A stretch of 64,000 bases of DNA from NCBI GenBank assembly GCA_024516035.1, contig CM044958.1, positions 8,328,771 through 8,392,770 on the forward strand. The letters run 5' to 3'. The translations under genes and the position numbers were made by a program. Shown piece after piece: positions 58,236 through 64,000 of the stretch. Source of the DNA: Bactericera cockerelli. Lineage: Eukaryota > Arthropoda > Insecta > Hemiptera > Triozidae. A model generated the notes under the pieces. The model ran no database searches. It saw nothing but the letters and a program-made list of their open reading frames with translations, and had not been told where the DNA came from. Positions within the stretch are counted from its first letter, which is position 1. Every line of letters begins with the position of its first letter.

Positions 58236-61200
58236 GAATTCGGTCGGTCGTATGATATTCTCGTACAGAAAACTGTGAACAGAGGGGAACGCCCCTTATC
58301 TCTGCTCCTGGTATAAGTTAAGTGCTGAAATTACTGCTTTATTCAATTAAAATGCTACGGAAAAAAAAACAAAACGCTATAAGCTGCTGCTTTATCAGTG
58401 CTGCTATATTCATACAAAAAATCATAACGCTATAAGCTACGGCGTGACCCATAGAGAAACCATTGATTTACCATTCTAAGGACCATAACTGCGGCCCTGA
58501 ACATTCTAATGTGCTCAGATCAAGGAAATCATAAGGGATAACAACAAAGATAATACCCAGAAAGTTTCATCTTGGTCAGCCGTATGGTATGCTCTGACAG
58601 AAAACTTTGACCAGATAGGAGGGACCTTCTAAATCAGCCCCTGTTGTATGTTAAGATCTGAATTTTTTTACACAATCTTATATACAGTGTTGCTATATTC
58701 ATCCAAAAAATCATAACACTATAAGCTACGGCCTGACCTACAGAGAAGCCATTGACTGGCCCTTGTAAGGCCCTTAGCTGCGGCCCTGAATGTTGTAATG
58801 TGCTCAGATCAAGGGAATCATAAGGGATTTCAACAAAGATACTACCCACAAAGTTTCATCTCGGTCGGCCATATAGTATGCTCTGACAGAAAACATTGAC
58901 CAGATGGGAGGGACCTCAAAGATCTGGCCCTGTTGTTTGTGAAGATCTGAATTTTTTTACACAATCTTATATAGAGTGTTGCTATATTCATCCAAAAAAT
59001 CATAACACTATAAGCTACGGCCTGACCTACAGAGAAGCCATTGACTGGCCCTTGTAAGGCCCTTAGCTGCGGCCCTGAATGTTGTAATGTGCTCAGATCA
59101 AGGGAATCATAAGGGATTTCAACAAAGATACTACCCACAAAGTTTCATCTCGGTCGGCCATATAGTATGCTCTGACAGAAAACATTGACCAGATGGGAGG
59201 GACCTCAAAAATCTGCCCCTGTTGTTTGTGAAGATCTGAATTTTTTTACACAAACTTATATACAGTGCTGCTATATTCATGCAAAAAATTAAAACGCTAT
59301 AAGCTACGGCATGACCTACAGAGAAGAATTGACTGGCCCTTGTAAGGCCCATAGCTGCGGCCCTGAATGTTGTAATGTGCTCAGATCAAGGGAATCATAA
59401 GGATTTAAACAAAGATAATACCCACAAAGTTTCATCTCGGTCGGCCGTATGTATGCTCTGACAGAAAACATTGACCAGATGGGGGGACCTCAAAATCTGC
59501 CCCTGTTTTTTGTGAAGTCTGAATTTTTTTACACAAACTTATATACAGTGCTGCTATATTCATGCAAAAAATCAAACGCTATAAGCTACGGCGGACCTAC
59601 AGAGAAGCCATTGACTGGCCCTTGTAAGGCCCTAGATGCGGCCCTGAATGTTGTAATGTGCTCAGATCAAGGAATCATAAGGGATTTACAACAAAGATAT
59701 ACCCACAAAGTTTCATCTCGGTCGGCCGTATAGTATGCTCTGACAGAAAACATTGACCAGATGGGGGGACCTCAAAATCTGCCCCTGTTGTTTTGTGAAT
59801 TCTGAATTTTTTTACACAAACTTATATACAGTGCTGCTATATTCATGCAAAAAATCATAACGCTATAAGCTACGGCGTGACCTACAGAGAACCATTGACT
59901 GGCCCTTGTAAGGCCCTTAGATGCGGCCCTGAATGTTGTAATGTGCTCAGATCAAGGGAATCATAAGGGATTTCAACAAAGATACTACCCACAAAGTTTC
60001 ATCTCGGTCGGCCGTATAGTATGCTCTGACAGAAAACATTGACCAGATGGGAGGGACCTCAAAGATCTGCCCTGTTGTTTGTGAAGATCTGAATTTTTTT
60101 ACACAAACTTAATACAGTGCTGCTATATTCAGCAAAAAATCATAAACGCTATAAGCTACGGCCTGACCTACAGAGAAGCCATTGACTGGCCCTTGTAAGG
60201 CCCATAGCTGCGGCCCTGAATGTTGTAATGTGCTCAGATCAAGGGAATCATAAGGATTTCAACAAAGATATACCCACAAAGTTTCATCTCGGTCGGCCGT
60301 ATAGTATGCTCTGACAGAAAACATTGACCAGATGGGAGGGACCTAAAAAGATCTGCCCTGTTTTTGTGAAGATCTGAATTTTTTTACACAAACTTATATA
60401 CAGTGCTGCTATATTCATGCAAAAAATCATAAACGCTATAAGCTACGGCTGACCTACAGAGAAGCCATTGACTGGCCCTTGTAAGGCCCATACTGCGGCC
60501 CTGAATGTTGTAATGTGCTCAGATCAAGGAATCATAAGGATTTACAACAAAGATAATACCCACAAAGTTTCATCTCGGTCGGCCGTATAGTATGCTCTGA
60601 CAGAAAACATTGACCAGATGGGAGGGACCTCAAAAATCTGCCCCTGTTTTTTGTGAAGTTCTGAATTTTTTTACACAAACTTATATACAGTGCTGCTATA
60701 TTCATGCAAAAAATCATAACGCTATAAGCTACGGCCTGACCTACAGAGAAGCCATTACTGGCCCTTGTAAGGCCCTACTGCGGCCCTGAATGTTGTAATG
60801 TGCTCAGATCAAGGAATCATAAGGATTACAACAAAGATCCTACCCACAAAGTTTCATCTCGGTCGGCCGTATAGTATGCTCTGACAGAAAACATTGACCA
60901 GATGGACCAGATGGTAGGGACCTCAAAGATCTGGCCCTGTTGTTTGTGAAGATCTGAATTTTTTTACACAAACTTAAATACAGTGCTGCTATTTTCACGC
61001 AAAAAATCATAACGCTATAAGCTACGGCCTGACCTACAGAGAAGCCATTAACTGGCCCTTGTAGGGTCCCTAACTGCGGCCCTGAATGTTGTAATGTGCT
61101 CAGATCAAAGGAATCATAAGGCATTACAACAAAGATAATACCCACAAAGTTTCATCTCGGTCGGCCGTATGGTATGCTCTGACAGAAAACATTGACCAGA

Positions 61201-62160
61201 TGGGAGGGACCTCAAAAATCTGCCCCTGTTGTTTGTGAAGATCTGAATTTTTTTACACAAACTTATATACAGTGCTGCTATTCATGCAAAAAATTATAAT
61301 GCTATAAGCTACGGCGTGACCTACAGAGAAGCCATTGACTGGCCCTTCTAAGGCCCATAACTGCGGCCCTGAATGTTGTAAAGTACTCAGATCAGGGGAA
61401 TCATAAGGGATTACAACAAAGATAATACCAACAAAGTTTCATCTCGGTCGGCCGTATGGTATGCTCGTAAAGAAAACATTGACCAGATGGGAGGGACCTC
61501 AAAAATCTCGCCCCTGTTGTTTGTGAAGTTCTGAATTTTTTTACACAAACTTATATACAGTGCTGCGATATTCATGCGAAAAATTATAACGCTATAAGCT
61601 ATGGCGTGACCTACAGAGAAGCCATTGACTGGCCCTTCTAAGGCCCATAGTTGCGGCCCTGAATGTTGTAAAGTAATCAGATCAGGGGAATCATAAGGGA
61701 TTACAACAAAGATAATACCCACAAAGTTTCATCTCGGTCGGCCGTATAGTATGCTCTACAAGAAACATTGACCAGATGGGAGGGACCTCAAAAATCTGCC
61801 CCTGTTGTTTGTGAAGATCTGAATTTTTTTACACAAACTTATATACAGTGCTGCTATATTCATGCAAAAAATCATAACGCTATAAGCTACGGCATGACCT
61901 ACAGAGAAGCCATCGACTGACCCTTGTAAGGCCCTTAGCTGCGGCCCTGGATGTTTTAATGTGCTCAGAATAAGGGAATTATATAAGATTACAATAAAGA
62001 TTATATCCACAAAGTGTCATGTCGGTCGGCCATATGGTATACTCGTATAGAAAACTTTGACCAGATTAGAGGGACCCCTTATCTCTGCTTCTTTTATTAG
62101 AATAGTTCTGAAATTAATGAATTACTGCTATGGCTTGACCCACAGAGAAACCGTCCATCC
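58236..62160. repeat. ~287-bp satellite array, ~13 units
   Basis: AAAGTTTCATCTCGGTCGGC recurs at about 58561, 58850, 59139, 59427, 59709, 59994, 60278, 60566, 60848, 61147, 61433, 61720 and (as AAAGTGTCAT) 62009. The unit also holds TGACAGAAAACATTGACCAG, CGCTATAAGCTACGGC, AAGCCATTGACTGGCCCTTG and TTGTAATGTGCTCAGATCAA. Central units are almost identical; the first and last are diverged. Short frames on the - strand repeat with the unit and are not genes. Confidence 0.95.
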
Positions 62161-63120
62161 TCCTGCTCAACTTGATCTTCTAACACCCTATATGAGGATT
62201 TTATGAGTTTTGTTAGTGCAAAATTCTGAAGTTGTACCGATGTAGAACCAAAAAATGCACAAGGGTTTTCGTGATTATCAGGAGGTATACTCTTAAGTCC
62301 TTTGGTTCACACGTTGACTTATTTATCTCTATTCATAAATGAGAAATATGGACGAGATTTGGATCTTTGTGTGTCCTAATTGTTTGAGCAAAACGATAAG
62401 AGATAGCAAAAATTTGATGAGAGATAACCCCAAGTAAATTTGCCGTTTGATACCAGGAACACTTTCAGAAGTCCGAAATTCCAAACTGTCCTTGAGTTAT
62501 GACCTTCCTCAAGTATTGCCTTGAGGAAAGTTCCGATTTTAAGACAGTCTTTACCCTTGAACTTGCATTCTATCACGATGACCTATATTTTTTATTATAC
62601 AATAACACTAAGGACATAACAAGCTTTTATTTTATCCATTATATTCTGACGTATCGTTCTCGAGATATAAGCCAGATTGTTTCAATTTTCGACCCTTTTT
62701 TCAGAGTTTTCACGTTTTGCACTTGAAATTTATCGTGATGTTCTATATGTGTCTGAGTGTTATGTGTGTCCGTCCTATGTTTTTAATATATGTGGGAGTG
62801 ATGTATGTGTGGTATGTGTGTGTGGGTGTATGGGTGTGATGGGTTGCCGAAGCGAGTGCAGCCCGCTAGTCTTAATATAATTATAAAAGAGAAATATGGT
62901 CGGAATTTGTATATGTCTTTGTTAGTCCAAATTGTGTGAGCAAAACGGTAAGAGATAGCAAAAAATTGATGAGAAATGACCGACCTTAAATTAAATTGCC
63001 GTACGATACCAAAATATAGGCCAGTTTGTTCCATTTTCAATTTTCATTCAGATGTACATGTACAGTTTACACTCTATGAAAAATTTGGATCGGGATTATG
63101 AATTTTACAACGATCTGCGT
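62161..63120. repeat. Repeat-derived DNA with ~140-bp direct duplication
   Basis: GAGCAAAACGATAAGAGATAG (about 62382) and GAGCAAAACGGTAAGAGATAG (about 62937), each preceded by GAGAAATATGG and followed by AAATTGATGAGA-like and TTTGCCGTTTGATACCA-like text. The two copies are ~555 bp apart. TGTGTGTG tract at about 62808-62826. Confidence 0.7.
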
Positions 63121-63150
63121 CTGTGTGTGTGTGTGTGTGTATATATACAG
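63121..63150. repeat. (GT)n microsatellite
   Basis: TGTGTGTGTGTGTGTGTG followed by TATATATAC. Confidence 0.9.
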
Positions 63151-63955
63151 TATGTTTCAGAAAAGGTGGCCACCCCCTCGTAACTTTTGAACGCGAAGGA
63201 ATTTTTCAATTCTGTAAAGTCCTAGGTATAGGAAGTGCCCTATGGCCCAACCTGTGGTCATATTTATTTTTGGCCCCGGTCGGCCCTTCCGGCTTTTGGG
63301 CCATATTTTTTCATTTTTCTCGCGAATTTTAAATGGAATGCTATATTTTTTATTCCTGTTAATTAAAGTTTAAGTTAGGCTGAGTATAATGAGCTTTTCA
63401 AATTTTCAAAAACCTTATCAGGGGCGGAGCTAGTAGGGTGCAAGTTTCAAAACTGTTACACCCTGTATTTCAGCGTCAGTTAGATTTTTTAGTACTATTT
63501 TTATGTTCATAGGTTCAAAATATTGTTTTACACCATATGAAATCAAAAAAATATTCTTGTTTACTTTTAATCAGGGTCATAGTAAGGTTTTTGTAAAAGT
63601 ACTTTTTTTCTCACGTCAATTTTTCCGTAAATCAATGGTGTTCTCGAAATTGGCATTTTTAAAGGTGAAAGTCTGCAGTGACATATGTTTTTTATGCTTG
63701 AAATCGAAAGAAAACTTGACGGAGAAGTGATTAAGATCATAAAAAATGCAATTTAACCTGCTAGTTTTTTCACGACAGTGTCCGGTAAAGTGGGTGAATT
63801 TCGTATTGGATTTTTTTGTTGTTGAGGAAACACAATTGGCATAGAAAATAAATAATATCTAATAAGGGAATAATACTTCAATAAACATAACTAAATGCGA
63901 AATTAAATGAAAATTATTTATTCTAAATCAGTGCCGGATATTTTTTTTTTTTTTT
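63151..63955. other. Repeat-like intergenic DNA, no gene seen
   Basis: GTTTCAGAAAAGGTGGCCAC and CTGTTACACCCTGTATTTCA have the style of the element remnants at 2098-2460. No coding segment recognised. Confidence 0.4.
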
Positions 63956-63976
63956 CTCTCTCTCTCTCTTTTTTTC
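63956..63976. repeat. T-rich tract with (CT)n
   Basis: TCTCTCTCTCTCT after a poly-T run; right edge of the window. Confidence 0.85.
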
Positions 63977-64000
63977 ACTTTTCAAAGTTCAAGTTGTATC

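Noticed and set aside
58236..62160. Regular repeats suggesting a CRISPR array
   Set aside because: Units are ~287 bp without unique spacers, in a eukaryotic context; ordinary satellite.

Overview
Metazoan nuclear DNA, most probably arthropod (inference: exons with GT-AG introns, AT-rich repeat-dense introns, arthropod-like Pellino and non-LTR retroelement sequences). No prokaryotic or organellar content. The window holds two real genes, arranged tail to tail. (1) A Pellino-type E3 ubiquitin ligase on the + strand: six in-frame exons at 15229-15414, 28399-28599, 29746-29844, 34596-34811, 35879-35997 and 37085-37199. They encode 311 residues to the stop codon; the N-terminal ~105 residues are missing. 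(2) A complete CDK20 (cell-cycle-related kinase) gene on the - strand: six exons from 56712 down to 47814, 341 residues, every splice phase closing exactly. Pellino points to Toll/IL-1-type innate signalling and CDK20 to the cilium/cell-cycle axis. Nothing suggests they work together; they are only neighbours, ~10.6 kb apart at their 3' ends.

Layout. 1-2006: 3' part of a non-LTR retrotransposon. 2809-2908: a 100-N scaffold gap. 2909-13132 and 13148-23286: two ~10.2 kb arms of a giant inverted repeat centred near 13140. The arm begins exactly at the N gap. Parts of the left arm are badly degraded (stretched homopolymers, broken exons), so I read it as a fold-back assembly artefact and the right arm as the true sequence. 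The missing Pellino 5' exons would lie in what the fold-back replaced. 13380-37199: Pellino and its introns. 37200-38460: a 20-bp-unit tandem array grown out of the Pellino last exon. 38461-47813: repeat-filled intergenic DNA. 47814-56712: CDK20. 56713-58235: CDK20 upstream region with an RFX X-box-like site. 58236-62160: a ~287-bp satellite array. 62161-64000: AT-rich repeat-derived DNA.

Repeat families, named here for use below. SINE-A: tRNA-like head TCCCGGTAGCTCAGTGG, ends in (ATT)n. SINE-B: tRNA-like head TGCACTGGTAGTCAAGTGG, ends with CTAAAGAGT(ATT)n. SINE-C: head with GATCGATAAGGCGG, tail GTGATTAACACAAATATGAT. SINE-5S: head derived from 5S rRNA. SINE-E: tRNA-like head CCGTGGCTCAGTGGTTAAGA. 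SINE-F: tRNA-like head GATTAGCTCAGTGGTAGGT, tail ending GGCTGTGAAACACTCATC. SINE-G: tRNA-like head GCCTCCGTGGCGTAATGG joined to the same middle domain as SINE-5S. Family H: short element with hairpin ATTGCCNNAGGCAAT and GTTAGGACAT. Family I: CTGGCTGGGGGACTATAAAC. Family J: short inverted-repeat element with ends TAGGGCGAAATTAATAGAC. These explain most of the non-coding sequence.

The most unusual pattern is that minisatellites repeatedly start at exon edges: at four Pellino exons and at CDK20 exon 2 and its start-codon region, the tandem unit contains the exon end and often the splice donor itself. This, the SINE-5S/SINE-G shared domain, and a set of hairpins with matching stem changes and a conserved loop are the observations most worth following.
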